Assembly: GCA_900541835.1 (NCBI GenBank)
Contig: UQLL01000017.1
Span: 1-52,822, forward strand
DNA from: an uncultured Porphyromonadaceae bacterium
GTDB lineage: Bacteria; Bacteroidota; Bacteroidia; Bacteroidales; Muribaculaceae
Length of the DNA stretch: 52,822 nucleotides
Direction of reading: 5' to 3'
The notes beneath the pieces are model-generated. The model ran no database searches. It had not been told where the DNA came from and was given only the letters and a program-made list of their open reading frames with translations. The translations under genes and the position numbers were made by a program. This document shows positions 32,298-40,515 of the stretch, piece after piece. Numbering within the stretch: position 1 is the first letter of the stretch; every line of letters begins with the position of its first letter.

Positions 32298-33383
32298 TTA
32301 CTTCCTGATTACTTTCTCCTTGAGTGCGGCGAGCACCTCGTCGGGGCTGGGGATGATGCCGCCCAGGCGGCCGAAGTGCTCCACGGGGAGTCGGTCGTGG
32401 ACGGCCAGGCGGACGTCCTCGATCATCTGGCCGGCGTTGAGCTCGACGCAGAGGATGCCTTTCTTGCCCTCGGCGGCCTTGGCGATGGCGTCGGTGGGGA
32501 AGGGCCACAGGGTGATGGGGCGCACGATGCCGACCTTGATGCCCTCCTCGGCGGCGAGCTCGCGGGCCTTGTCGCAGATGCGGGCGACGGAGCCGAAGGC
32601 TACCATCAGGTAGTCGGCGTCTTCGGTGCCTATCTCTTCCCAGCGGGTCTCCATGCGCTCTATCTCGCGGTACTTGGCCTGGAGCTCATGGTTGATGACT
32701 TCCATGCGGGCGGACTCGAGCTCGAGGCTGGTGATGACGTTGCGCTTGCGCCCGTCCTTGCGGCCGCTGGCGGCCCAGGGGCACTGGCGGCGGATCTCCT
32801 CCTCGGTGCGGCGGGGGCGGAAGTCGGGAAGCACGACCTTCTCCATCATCTGGCCCACGATGCCGTCGGCAAGGATCATGGAGGGGGTGCAGTATTTGAA
32901 GGCGAGGTCGAAGCCGAGGCCCACGAAGTCGACCATCTCCTGCACGGTGCTGGGAGCCAGGACGATGAGGTGGTAGTCGCCGTGGCCGCCGCCCTTGGTG
33001 GCCTGGAAGTAGTCGGCCTGCGAGGGCTGGATGGTGCCCAGGCCGGGGCCGCCGCGCATTACGTTGAGCACCAGCGCGGGCAGAGAGGCCGCGGCGATGT
33101 AGGAGATGCCTTCCTGCTTGAGGCTGACGCCGGGGCTGGACGACGAGGTCATGACGGCCTTGCCGGTGGAGGCGCCGCCGTATACCATGTTGATGGCGGC
33201 AACTTCGCTCTCGGCCTGGAGCACTACCATGCCGGTGGTTTCCCAGGGCATGAGCTCCTCAAGGGTCTCGAGTACTTCGCTCTGGGGGGTGATGGGGTAT
33301 CCGAAGTAGCCGTCGCAGCCGTAGCGGATGGCGGCGTGGGCTATGGCTTCGTTGCCCTTCATGAGTCTTACCTCTTCTTTCAT
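32298..33383 (-). CDS. vorB: 2-oxoacid:ferredoxin oxidoreductase, alpha subunit
   Basis: A 361-residue subunit with the pyruvate-ferredoxin-oxidoreductase alpha fold. It opens with LMKGNEAIAHAAIRYGCDGYFGYPITPQSE, has the nucleotide/thiamine-contacting stretch MTSSSSPGVSLKQEGISYIA, and continues into domain II (VRPITLWPFPTDAI) that completes the active site with the beta subunit. The residue pattern matches proteins commonly annotated as 3-methyl-2-oxobutanoate dehydrogenase VorB in Bacteroidales, so branched-chain 2-oxoacids are the likely substrates. 2-oxoglutarate remains possible. It starts 44 nt after the ferredoxin-like gene. Confidence 0.92.
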   Translation of the reverse strand: MKEEVRLMKGNEAIAHAAIRYGCDGYFGYPITPQSEVLETLEELMPWETTGMVVLQAESEVAAINMVYGGASTGKAVMTSSSSPGVSLKQEGISYIAAASLPALVLNVMRGGPGLGTIQPSQADYFQATKGGGHGDYHLIVLAPSTVQEMVDFVGLGFDLAFKYCTPSMILADGIVGQMMEKVVLPDFRPRRTEEEIRRQCPWAASGRKDGRKRNVITSLELESARMEVINHELQAKYREIERMETRWEEIGTEDADYLMVAFGSVARICDKARELAAEEGIKVGIVRPITLWPFPTDAIAKAAEGKKGILCVELNAGQMIEDVRLAVHDRLPVEHFGRLGGIIPSPDEVLAALKEKVIRK

Positions 33384-33427
33384 ATCTTCGGGGATGTGGT
33401 TTTAGATGTTTGGGGAATGTGGTGGGG

Positions 33428-33658
33428 TCAGTCTACCTTGACGCGGTATACTTCGATGCAGGCGTCGGGGCAAACCCAGGCGCACGAGCAGCAGCCGGTG
33501 CAGCTGTCCGGGTTGGCCATGTAGGCGAAGTGGTATCCGCGGTCGTTGACCTCGTTGGGCTGGAGCGACAGAGTGGAAGTGGGACAGGCCACTACGCACA
33601 GGTTGCAGCCTTTGCAGCGCTCGATGTTTACGGTGATTGCACCTTTGATTTTTGCCAT
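33428..33658 (-). CDS. 2x[4Fe-4S] ferredoxin-like delta subunit
   Basis: A 76-residue protein with two CxxCxxCxxxCP cluster motifs (C15-C18-C21-C25 and C53-C56-C59-C63). It is the first gene of the operon with the 2-oxoacid oxidoreductase alpha, beta and gamma subunits and so is most likely the electron-transfer delta subunit rather than a free ferredoxin. It follows a TACCTTTG promoter box and an upstream inverted repeat that could be an operator. Confidence 0.92.
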   Translation of the reverse strand: MAKIKGAITVNIERCKGCNLCVVACPTSTLSLQPNEVNDRGYHFAYMANPDSCTGCCSCAWVCPDACIEVYRVKVD

Positions 33659-33763
33659 ATATGGTTAGGTTGGTTGGTTGTTCGTGGTATTGCATGCCGT
33701 GTCCGCAGGCGCCTCGCCCGCCGATGTTACGGCCGGCCGCGGGGCGTGCTGCTTTCGGACACG

Positions 33764-33771
33764 CAAAGGTA
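33764..33771 (-). promoter_or_regulatory. -7 box of the 2-oxoacid oxidoreductase operon
   Basis: TACCTTTG on the minus strand, 105 nt before the first ATG. A -33 TTTG is not evident at the usual spacing, which fits an activator-dependent promoter. Confidence 0.55.
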
Positions 33772-33797
33772 ATAATATTTTCGGGTATGGAGGGGCG

Positions 33798-33828
33798 CCG
33801 AAAATATGTTTTACAACATGTTTTTCGG
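33798..33828. promoter_or_regulatory. Inverted-repeat operator candidate
   Basis: CCGAAAATATGTT-TTAC-AACATGTTTTTCGG, with about 13 paired positions, is centred 42-50 nt upstream of the -7 box of the oxidoreductase operon. It is AT-rich in a GC-rich setting. Confidence 0.5.
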
Positions 33829-33893
33829 CATTTTTCCACCCCGGTTGCACACTCGCGCCCGCAGCGTGCAGTTTCCACTACTCATTTGTCAGT

Positions 33894-33936
33894 ATGATGG
33901 CGTGTCAAAATCCGGCGGATTTTGACACGCCATCAT
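33894..33936. repeat. Perfect 21-bp-arm palindrome
   Basis: ATGATGGCGTGTCAAAATCCG and its exact complement flank a single G. It lies between the oxidoreductase promoter region and the sirtuin stop, and has no T-run. It belongs to a different sequence class from the GGGACGCACC family. Confidence 0.75.
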
Positions 33937-33955
33937 AAAAGACGCAGGTGCGCCT

Positions 33956-34663
33956 TCATGACGCGCCCCCTGACTCGGCCAGGAGGCGGCGGAGCGTGCG
34001 CAGCCCCTCGGTGGCGGTGGCGCGGATGACGGTGACGCCGGGGATGCCCGACACGTCGCCGGGGCTGGGGTCGATGTAGTAGACGGGCGTGCCGCGGCGC
34101 ACGTAGTGGACCAGCGCGGCCGCGGGGTAGACCGCCAGGCTGGTGCCGATGACCACGAAGATGTCGGCTTCGGCGGCCAGCTCGGCGGCGCGCTCCATGT
34201 TGGGCACGGGCTCCTGGAAGAAGACGATGTGGGGGCGCATCGGGTCGCCGTTGCGGCCGCGGGTGTCGGGCGTGGTGTCGAGGTGCTCCTCGTCGAGGGT
34301 CTCGATGTAGTCGGGGTCGGTCACGGACCGGACCTTCATGATCTCGCCGTGGAGGTGGAGCACGTGCGTGGAGCCGGCACGCTCGTGCAGGTCGTCGATG
34401 TTCTGGGTTATGACCCGCACGTCGTAGTCGCGCTCGAGGTCCGCGAGCTGGCGGTGGGCGTCGTTGGGCGCGCAGGCCATGTACTGGCGGCGGCGCTCGT
34501 TGTAGAACCTGTGCACGAGGGCGGGGTCGCGGCGGAAGCCGTCGGCCGAGCAGACGTCCATGACGGGATACTTCTCCCACAGGCCGCCGACGTCGCGGAA
34601 GGTGGGAATGCCCGACTCGGCGCTCATGCCGGCGCCGGTGGACACGACAAGTTTCTTCTTCAT
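33956..34663 (-). CDS. Sir2-family NAD-dependent protein deacylase, zinc-cysteine-free type
   Basis: Removes acyl groups from lysines using NAD, giving nicotinamide and O-acyl-ADP-ribose. The 235-residue product starts at MKKKLVVSTG (ATG 34663). NAD-binding motifs are GAGMSAESGIPTFRD (about 10-24) and QNIDDLHERAG (about 93); the catalytic histidine is in HLHGEI. The two CxxC zinc pairs found in most sirtuins are absent: the only cysteines are in DVCSAD and MACAPN. This zinc-less form is known from some bacterial sirtuins. It is co-directional with frr, 79 nt away, with a palindromic repeat in the gap. Confidence 0.9.
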   Translation of the reverse strand: MKKKLVVSTGAGMSAESGIPTFRDVGGLWEKYPVMDVCSADGFRRDPALVHRFYNERRRQYMACAPNDAHRQLADLERDYDVRVITQNIDDLHERAGSTHVLHLHGEIMKVRSVTDPDYIETLDEEHLDTTPDTRGRNGDPMRPHIVFFQEPVPNMERAAELAAEADIFVVIGTSLAVYPAAALVHYVRRGTPVYYIDPSPGDVSGIPGVTVIRATATEGLRTLRRLLAESGGAS

Positions 34664-34686
34664 CGGGAGTTTGCTTTCGATGACTG

Positions 34687-34715
34687 TGCAGGGACGCACC
34701 GGGTGCGTCCCTGCA
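34687..34715. repeat. Dispersed palindrome between frr and sirtuin
   Basis: Fourteen-bp arms TGCAGGGACGCACC / GGTGCGTCCCTGCA around a single G, perfect. It is a member of the GGGACGCACC family and may also act as the frr terminator. Confidence 0.8.
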
Positions 34716-34742
34716 GGTCAACATATTATAATAATGTGTGGC

Positions 34743-35300
34743 TCAGACGGTGAGTATCTCCTTCTCCTTCTCGGCGAAGATCTCGTCGATCCGCTTCATG
34801 AAGCGGTCGTGGAGCTTCTGGACTTCGGCCTCGGCGTCGCGCTCGGCGTCCTCGCTGAGTCCCTGCCTGACCTCCTTCTTGAGGCCCTCGATGGCCTCGC
34901 GGCGGGCGTTGCGGACGCTGACCTTCGCGTTCTCGGCCTCGGACTTGGACTGCTTCACCAGCTGGCGGCGGCGCTCCTCGGTCAGGGGCGGTATGGACAG
35001 GCGGATTATCTCGCCGTTGTTCTCGGGGGTGATGCCGAGGCTGGAGTCGAGTATGGCTTTCTCTATCACCTTGATCATGCCTTTCTCCCAGGGCTGGATG
35101 GCGATGGTGCGGGCGTCGGGCGTGGAGACGCTGGCCACCTGGGCCACCGGGGTCTGGGTGCCGTAGTAGTCGACGCGGATGCCGTCCAGCAGCTTGGCGG
35201 ATGCCTTTCCGGCACGGATGTGCGACAGGGCGTCGTCGAGGTACTCCACGGCCAGCTGCATGCCGTCGGAGGCGTTGTCGAGATATTCTTTTACTTCCAT
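34743..35300 (-). CDS. frr: Ribosome recycling factor
   Basis: Splits post-termination ribosomes together with EF-G. The 185-residue product starts at MEVKEYL (ATG 35300) and shows the two-domain L-shaped family pattern: a helical domain I (KASAKLLDGIRVDYYGTQTPV, then RTIAIQPWEKGMIKVIEKAI), domain II (LGITPENNGEIIRLSIPPLTEERR) and a long C-terminal helix. Upstream codons open to 35366 but lie across the promoter. It has an excellent TTTG-N20-TAAATTTG promoter. In many Bacteroidota frr follows pyrH, which is not seen here. Confidence 0.97.
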   Translation of the reverse strand: MEVKEYLDNASDGMQLAVEYLDDALSHIRAGKASAKLLDGIRVDYYGTQTPVAQVASVSTPDARTIAIQPWEKGMIKVIEKAILDSSLGITPENNGEIIRLSIPPLTEERRRQLVKQSKSEAENAKVSVRNARREAIEGLKKEVRQGLSEDAERDAEAEVQKLHDRFMKRIDEIFAEKEKEILTV

Positions 35301-35363
35301 TGCGTAGGTGGTGTTGGTTTGTCTTGGGATGGGGCGGGCGGCCCGCGGGGGCGGCTCCGAGTG

Positions 35364-35395
35364 CAAATTTACGCAAAAGTTTCGGAACCCGCAAA
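35364..35395 (-). promoter_or_regulatory. frr promoter
   Basis: TTTG (35395-35392), a 20-nt spacer, and TAAATTTG (35371-35364) on the minus strand; the ATG is 63 nt downstream. Confidence 0.85.
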
Positions 35396-35469
35396 CGGGG
35401 CGAAAACCTAAAAAAGGTTAATAACAAGGGGTGAAATTCGGTTTTCAGACCATTTTTCCCCGCAGTCCC

Positions 35470-35500
35470 TTGCGCAGTAGCGGAAAAGTAGCTAAATTTG
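35470..35500 (+). promoter_or_regulatory. Promoter of tRNA-Arg
   Basis: TTG (35470-35472), a 20-nt spacer, and TAAATTTG (35493-35500), 78 nt before the tRNA. No second promoter is seen before the M6 protease at 35738. Confidence 0.75.
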
Positions 35501-35578
35501 CATTTGGAAAAGTACGCGATTCCCGCAGGCGCGTCCACGAGGGCCACGATGCGGCCCCGGCGGATGCGTGTTTCCGAC

Positions 35579-35650
35579 GCCTCCGTAGTTCAACGGATAG
35601 AATAGAGGTTTCCTAAACCTTAGATAGGAGTTCGATTCTCCTCGGAGGTA
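35579..35650 (+). tRNA. tRNA-Arg(CCT)
   Basis: A complete cloverleaf: acceptor GCCTCCG / CGGAGGT with discriminator A, anticodon loop TTCCTAA (anticodon CCT) on stem GAGGT/ACCTT, and T-arm AGGAG-TTCGATT-CTCCT. CCA is not encoded. A 14-bp direct repeat ATGCGGCCCCGGCG flanks the gene (35549-35562 and 35667-35680). Confidence 0.95.
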
Positions 35651-35737
35651 CACGAGTCGATCCGGCATGCGGCCCCGGCGCCGGCCATGCCCGCCTCTCC
35701 CGCCCGAAGACAGTAAAAAAACGAAACAACCTACTAT

Positions 35738-37777
35738 ATGAAACTCCGCAACCTCTTGCCGGCCCTGGCCATGTGCGCCCCGATGGCAGCCATGGCAGTG
35801 CCGGCCTTCCCGGGCCTGATCAAGCAGGTCAACCCGGACGGCAAGACCGTCGAGATCCGCCTGCGCGGCGACGAGCACTTCAGCTACGCCACCGACGCCG
35901 CCGGAAAATACGTCATGGAACAGGACGCCCTGGGCTACTGGCGCGTGGCCGAGCGCGGCGGCGCCCGGCTGGCCGTGAGCGCCGAGACAGTCAACCTGCT
36001 CCGCTCCGAGCAGGACGCCGACTTCTCCCGCTCCTCCGTCGCCTCGCTGCCCAAGTACGCCGAGCTCAGCGAGACCGACGGCCGCAGCAAGTTCCCCTGC
36101 CTGGGCGAGGGCAAGTTCCTCGTCGTGCTGCTCCAGTACAAGGACACCAAGTTCTCCATGGACGACCCCCAGGCCTACTACAACGACTGGTTCAACAAGG
36201 CCAACTTCGTCGACGAGGACATCAAGCTGTCGGCCCGCGACTACTACCTCAAGGTCTCGGACGGCAAGTTCAAGCCCACCTTCGTGGTGAGCCCCGTCGT
36301 GACCCTTCCCGCCACCAGCAAGTACTACGTCGGCAGCGGCGGCAAGTCCTCCCTGTTCTCCGTCGCCATCAACCAGGCCCTCACCCAGCTGGCCCTCGAC
36401 GGCTTCGACTTCACCCGCTTCGACCTGGACAATGACGGCGTCATCGACAACATCTACTTCATCTACGCCGGCTTCGGCCAGGCCGACACGGGCGACCAGA
36501 CCACCATCTGGCCCCACTCCTCCTCCTTCTCCGGCACATTCGGCGGCAAGCGCGGCGGCCGCTACGCCTGCTCCAACGAGCTCCGCGGCTCCCACCGCTA
36601 CCTCAACGACAAGCGCAAGACCGGCATCGGCACCTTCTGCCACGAGTTCGGCCACGTGCTCGGCCTGCCCGACATGTACGACCCCAACTACGACCCCGCC
36701 TGCGAGGCGCTCACACCCGGCGACTGGTCCATCATGTGCAACGGCTCGTACCTCGGCGACGGATGCCTGCCCGCCAGCTATGCCGCCTACGACCGCTGGG
36801 CCTGCCGCTGGCTCGAGCTCACCGACATCGCAGATGGCGAGAACATCTCCCTTGACCCGCTGGTGAACGCCAGCCCCAAGGCATACCGCCTCAAGGTACC
36901 CACCGCCAGCAACTACTCCGAGTACTACATCCTGGAGAACCGCACCAAGACCGACATCGACACCCACGTGCCCGGCTCCGGCATGCTCATCTGGCACATA
37001 GACTACGACTACTGGGTATGGCGCTCCAACCGCGCCAACTCCACCGCCGACCACATGCGCATCACCGTCATGCCGCCCGTGGGCCGCACCCGCAGCAACG
37101 CACAGTGGCCCGGCGAAGGCCCCTACGGAACGCTCATAGCCAACGGCCTCCCCTCCGCCCTGGCACCCTTCAACACCGTCACCGACCCCGCCTGGAATCC
37201 CTGCCTGTACTCCATAGCGTACGACACCGAGACACAGAAGGCCACCGCCTCCTTCACCCTCCACCCCGCCACCTACGAAGGAGTAGTCAACGCCAAGGCA
37301 GGCACAGAGACCGAAGGTTTCAGAATCGGCTTCCCGGCCCTGCCCGACGCAAGCGGGTACATAGTCACCGTCAAGCGCCGCAACTCCTCCGGCTCAGAGT
37401 ACTTCGTCGACGGCTACAACGAGAAGCTCGTCACCGTCAACAACCCCCTCGTCCGCGAGAGCTCCGCCATGATGAACCAGGAGAACAGGTTCACCATCCG
37501 CGCCATGGGACAGATACTCCCCAGCACCAAGGTGTTCCAGTCCGAATGGGTAAAGCCCAACACCCTCCCGGCTTACGACAAAAGCTGGGAAACCGGCGCA
37601 GTGGGCGGCATTGACGCCGACGACCTCGACATCACCGTCGAAGGCGGCAACATCGTCGCACCCGAAGGCGCCCGCGTCTACAACATGCAGGGCATCGAGA
37701 CCGGCACCCAGAACCTCGCCAACGGCATCTACATCGTACGCGCAGGCCGAAAGACCGTCAAAGTCGTAGTACGCTAA
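35738..37777 (+). CDS. M6-family metalloprotease with C-terminal sorting domain (2)
   Basis: A 679-residue secreted zinc protease, paralogous to the one at 24143-26404. A signal peptide (MKLRNLLPALAMCAPMAAMA) precedes the shared N-terminal region (QVNPDGKTVEIRLRGDE). The catalytic motif is HEFGHVLGLPDMYD near residue 302, with Met-turn DWSIMCNGSY. A beta-rich region follows (about 480-620). The C-terminal sorting domain has ARVYNMQGIETG and GIYIVRAGRKTVKVVVR, supporting type IX secretion. It is shorter than paralogue 1, which has an extra lectin-like region. It lies 87 nt after tRNA-Arg with no promoter of its own seen. A strong terminator follows. Confidence 0.92.
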   Translation: MKLRNLLPALAMCAPMAAMAVPAFPGLIKQVNPDGKTVEIRLRGDEHFSYATDAAGKYVMEQDALGYWRVAERGGARLAVSAETVNLLRSEQDADFSRSSVASLPKYAELSETDGRSKFPCLGEGKFLVVLLQYKDTKFSMDDPQAYYNDWFNKANFVDEDIKLSARDYYLKVSDGKFKPTFVVSPVVTLPATSKYYVGSGGKSSLFSVAINQALTQLALDGFDFTRFDLDNDGVIDNIYFIYAGFGQADTGDQTTIWPHSSSFSGTFGGKRGGRYACSNELRGSHRYLNDKRKTGIGTFCHEFGHVLGLPDMYDPNYDPACEALTPGDWSIMCNGSYLGDGCLPASYAAYDRWACRWLELTDIADGENISLDPLVNASPKAYRLKVPTASNYSEYYILENRTKTDIDTHVPGSGMLIWHIDYDYWVWRSNRANSTADHMRITVMPPVGRTRSNAQWPGEGPYGTLIANGLPSALAPFNTVTDPAWNPCLYSIAYDTETQKATASFTLHPATYEGVVNAKAGTETEGFRIGFPALPDASGYIVTVKRRNSSGSEYFVDGYNEKLVTVNNPLVRESSAMMNQENRFTIRAMGQILPSTKVFQSEWVKPNTLPAYDKSWETGAVGGIDADDLDITVEGGNIVAPEGARVYNMQGIETGTQNLANGIYIVRAGRKTVKVVVR

Positions 37778-37794
37778 AATACCCGTAAAATTGT

Positions 37795-37832
37795 CCGGAA
37801 GGAGCATCCAAAGCCCCTTCCGGCCTTTTTTA
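37795..37832 (+). terminator. Rho-independent terminator after M6 protease 2
   Basis: CCGGAAGG (37795-37802) pairs with CCTTCCGG (37816-37823) and is followed by a seven-T run at 37826-37832. Confidence 0.9.
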
Positions 37833-37920
37833 TACCCCCGCCGACCCCCATTCGGACCCGACGGACATATAAAAAAAGTGAAAAACGCGCCCCGCTGTAG
37901 GTCAATTGCCAAAAAATTAC

Positions 37921-37928
37921 TACCTTTG
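37921..37928 (+). promoter_or_regulatory. -7 box of the yceD-rpmF-fabH operon
   Basis: TACCTTTG, 94 nt before the ATG. A -33 TTTG at the usual distance is not visible. Confidence 0.55.
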
Positions 37929-38022
37929 TGGCGCTTTTTCCATAGTCCGCCAACCGAGAACCCGCGTTCCCGGCCCTGCGGGCACCCCCAAGGGCAAGGA
38001 ATAGCGTGAAGACGAAGCATAA

Positions 38023-38565
38023 ATGAGCACCGCAAGAGAGCCTAAAAGCTGGGAGATAGCCATGCCGGCCGCCCGTCAGGGCGCCGAGCACGACCTGCGC
38101 CTGGGCGGCGACTTCTTCGCCGCCGCCGGCCACGCCGACCTGCTCGGCGGCGACATCCTGGCACACGTCAGCCTCGTGCCCGCCGGAGGCGAATGGCGCA
38201 TCACACTGCTCGTCGAAGGCCAGGTCCGCACCCGGTGCGACCGCTGCCAGGCTCCCATGGACGTCCGGGTGGACGACGAATACGACGCCCCCCTGCTCCC
38301 CTCCCCCGGCGGACTCGTGCCCCCGGGCGACGACACCGACGCCGTCTACTACGACCCCGCCACCGGCATCGCCGACCTGCTCCGACCCCTGGCCGACACC
38401 ATCGCCCTGAGCCTCGGACTCAGCCACGTCCACCCCCAAGGCCAGTGCGACCCGGAAGTGGAAAAGGCCCTCGACCACATGGCCGACGAAACAGGCCCGA
38501 AGGCCAACACCCCCCTGCGCGACGCCCTCGGCGCACTGCGCGACAAATGCCACCGGCCAAAATAG
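38023..38565 (+). CDS. YceD/DUF177 family protein
   Basis: A 180-residue cytoplasmic protein of the DUF177 (YceD) family, named by its position upstream of rpmF in many bacteria and linked to 23S rRNA maturation. Visible hallmarks are the central zinc-type CxxC (RTRCDRCQAPMD), the acidic stretch around DDEYDAPLL, and the C-terminal ALSLGLSHVHPQGQCDPE pattern. Immediately downstream are rpmF (101 nt) and fabH, the usual order for the family. The ATG at 38023 gives a normal length. Confidence 0.85.
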   Translation: MSTAREPKSWEIAMPAARQGAEHDLRLGGDFFAAAGHADLLGGDILAHVSLVPAGGEWRITLLVEGQVRTRCDRCQAPMDVRVDDEYDAPLLPSPGGLVPPGDDTDAVYYDPATGIADLLRPLADTIALSLGLSHVHPQGQCDPEVEKALDHMADETGPKANTPLRDALGALRDKCHRPK

Positions 38566-38666
38566 CTTCTCCCGGCCTGCGGAGGCGGTCCCTCAGCCGC
38601 CACAGCCCCGCCGGCCGACCAACATACAACATCAAAAACAAAGCAAAAAACAGATAGACAGCAACC

Positions 38667-38849
38667 ATGGCACATCCCAAACGCAGACAATCGCACACCC
38701 GTACAGCCAAACGCCGCACCCACGACAAGGCAGTGGCACCCACCCTGGCCGTATGCCCCAACTGCGGCGCATGGCACATCTACCACACCGTCTGCGGCGA
38801 GTGCGGGTACTATCGCGGCAAGCTCGCGATAGAGAAGTTTGCCGAATAA
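38667..38849 (+). CDS. rpmF: 50S ribosomal protein L32
   Basis: A 60-residue ribosomal protein with the L32 N-terminus (MAHPKRRQSHTRTAKRRTHD) and a zinc ribbon of two CxxC pairs (C30-C33 and C43-C46). It follows the yceD-type gene and precedes fabH, the standard arrangement that couples ribosome and fatty-acid synthesis genes. Confidence 0.98.
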   Translation: MAHPKRRQSHTRTAKRRTHDKAVAPTLAVCPNCGAWHIYHTVCGECGYYRGKLAIEKFAE

Positions 38850-38957
38850 GCAAACCTCCGCCCGCACAGGCATATCAGAGACGGGCGTCCCGGACACAGG
38901 GCGCCAGAGTATAACAGAAGCCGACGCACAGCACGCCGGCCGCAACAACCATACGAT

Positions 38958-39941
38958 ATGGTCAACGCAAAAATCACCGGCCTAGCCTCGTACATACCCG
39001 ACGACATCCTCGACAACGAGATGCTGTCGCAGATGGTCGACACCAACGACGAGTGGATCACCACCCGCGTCGGCGTCAAGCAGCGCCGCATCCTGAGCGA
39101 CTCCGGCAAGGGCTCCTCCTACATGGGCATCAAGGCCGTGCAGAAGCTCCTGGCCGACACCGGCACCAGCCCCGAGGACGTAGACCTGCTCATCTGCGCC
39201 ACCTCCAACCCCGACTACCGCTTCCCCTCCACGGCCTCCGTCATAGCCCACGGATGCGGCCTGACCCGCTCCTACTCCTACGACATACAGGCCGCATGCG
39301 CCGGATTCCTCGTCGCCCTCCAGGACGCGCGCGGATACATATGCTCCGGCCTGTACAGGAAGATAGTCGTGGTGGCGGCCGAGAAGATGAGTTCCATGAC
39401 CGACTACCAGGACCGCTCCACCTGCCCCCTGTTCGGCGACGCCGCCGCCTGCATGCTCGTCGAGCCCACCGACGAGCCGGTGGGAATCATCGACGCCGAG
39501 TTCCACGTCGACGGCTCCGGCCTGCCCCACCTCGTGATGAAGGCCGGAGGCAGCACGCGCCCCACCTCGCAGGAGACACTCGACGCCCGCGAGCACTACG
39601 TCTACCAGGAGGGACGCGCCGTGTACCGCGCAGCCGTGGTGGACATGCTCACATCCTCCCGCTCCGTCATGGAGCGCAACGGGCTCGACGGCGACAGCAT
39701 CGACTACTTCGTGCCCCACCAGGCCAACCTCCGCATCATCGAGGCCATCAGCAAGCGCATGGACGTGCCGGAGGAGAAAGTGCTCGTCAACATAGTCAAC
39801 CGAGGCAATACCTCGGCGGCGTCCATTCCCCTGTGCCTGGACGAGAACCGCGACAAGCTGAAGCCCGGCGACAAGATCGTCATGACAGCCTTCGGCGCCG
39901 GATTCACCTGGGGCGCCATGTACATCATCTGGAGCCTCTGA
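38958..39941 (+). CDS. fabH: 3-oxoacyl-ACP synthase III
   Basis: Starts fatty-acid synthesis by condensing an acyl-CoA with malonyl-ACP. The 327-residue product has the catalytic triad in family positions: Cys in QAACAGF (about 113), His in VPHQANLRI (about 252) and Asn in NRGNTSAAS (about 282). The thiolase-fold repeats and the TRVGVKQRRI CoA-binding region are present. It ends the yceD-rpmF-fabH group; the era and der genes that often follow in Bacteroidales are not here. Instead a 574-nt intergenic region follows. Confidence 0.97.
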   Translation: MVNAKITGLASYIPDDILDNEMLSQMVDTNDEWITTRVGVKQRRILSDSGKGSSYMGIKAVQKLLADTGTSPEDVDLLICATSNPDYRFPSTASVIAHGCGLTRSYSYDIQAACAGFLVALQDARGYICSGLYRKIVVVAAEKMSSMTDYQDRSTCPLFGDAAACMLVEPTDEPVGIIDAEFHVDGSGLPHLVMKAGGSTRPTSQETLDAREHYVYQEGRAVYRAAVVDMLTSSRSVMERNGLDGDSIDYFVPHQANLRIIEAISKRMDVPEEKVLVNIVNRGNTSAASIPLCLDENRDKLKPGDKIVMTAFGAGFTWGAMYIIWSL

Positions 39942-40515
39942 CCGGGCCACACACACTTACGGCGGCCGCACCCGGTGAGGGTACGGCCGCCGATTCGTAT
40001 TACCGCCCGGCGAAGAACGGGGCAAGCCGAAACCTCAACACAGGCGTGTTTCCACCCCACACACAATGCCCCGGACTCCCGAAAACCGAGTGCCGCAGCC
40101 CTGTCCGACCCTGTCTAAAACCTGTCTATAAACGGTACAAAAGCCGTAGGAAAGCGGTCTGTGCCAGGCACATAACTCCGGGCCAACAAGGGACCCGCCG
40201 GGCTGTGAACACCAAGAAGGCTCTTTTCGACCACTTCATATACACATTTTGCACACACCCTTGCACCTCTATCTGTGATTTTTTCACTAATTTTGCAGTT
40301 GTCGACAGCGTGTGCACAAAGGCTCCAACAGCCCGAAAGCCCGCACTTTCGACCGTTCAAAACCTGTGCAGAAGCCCACACCTCATTGTTCATAGAGAAT
40401 ATGCAATGAAACACGCAAAAAAAGTTGTCTACGCTTTCGACAGCTATTATTCTTATTCTTTATTAATGAGGTATGGATTTCTTCATCACATAATAAAATA
40501 AAAAGAAAAAACGCC
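39942..40515. other. 574-nt intergenic region between fabH and nadA
   Basis: The first 170 nt are GC-rich with no recognised element. From about 40220 the composition becomes AT-rich. A TAATTTTG box at 40288-40295 could be a promoter, though its -33 partner is not well spaced. A palindrome TGTGCACA lies near 40310. A 31-codon open frame (40406-40501) ends 15 nt before nadA. I see no tRNA and no riboswitch that I recognise. Confidence 0.6.
40406..40501 (+). CDS. Possible 31-residue leader peptide upstream of nadA
   Basis: ATG-to-TAA frame beginning MKHAKKVVYAFDSYY and ending HHIIK, with five tyrosines in 31 residues. It ends 14 nt before the nadA ATG. It is AT-rich and unlike the surrounding codon use. 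It may be a regulatory leader or may be non-coding; there is no ribosome-binding sequence to judge by. Confidence 0.25.
   Translation: MKHAKKVVYAFDSYYSYSLLMRYGFLHHIIK

Noticed and set aside
35549..35680. 14-bp repeats flanking tRNA-Arg as attachment sites
   Set aside because: No integrase gene or island boundary nearby, and the repeats do not include the tRNA 3' end.
39942..40515. Possible replication origin in the AT-rich part
   Set aside because: No DnaA-box cluster of the TTATCCACA type and no dnaA or dnaN nearby.
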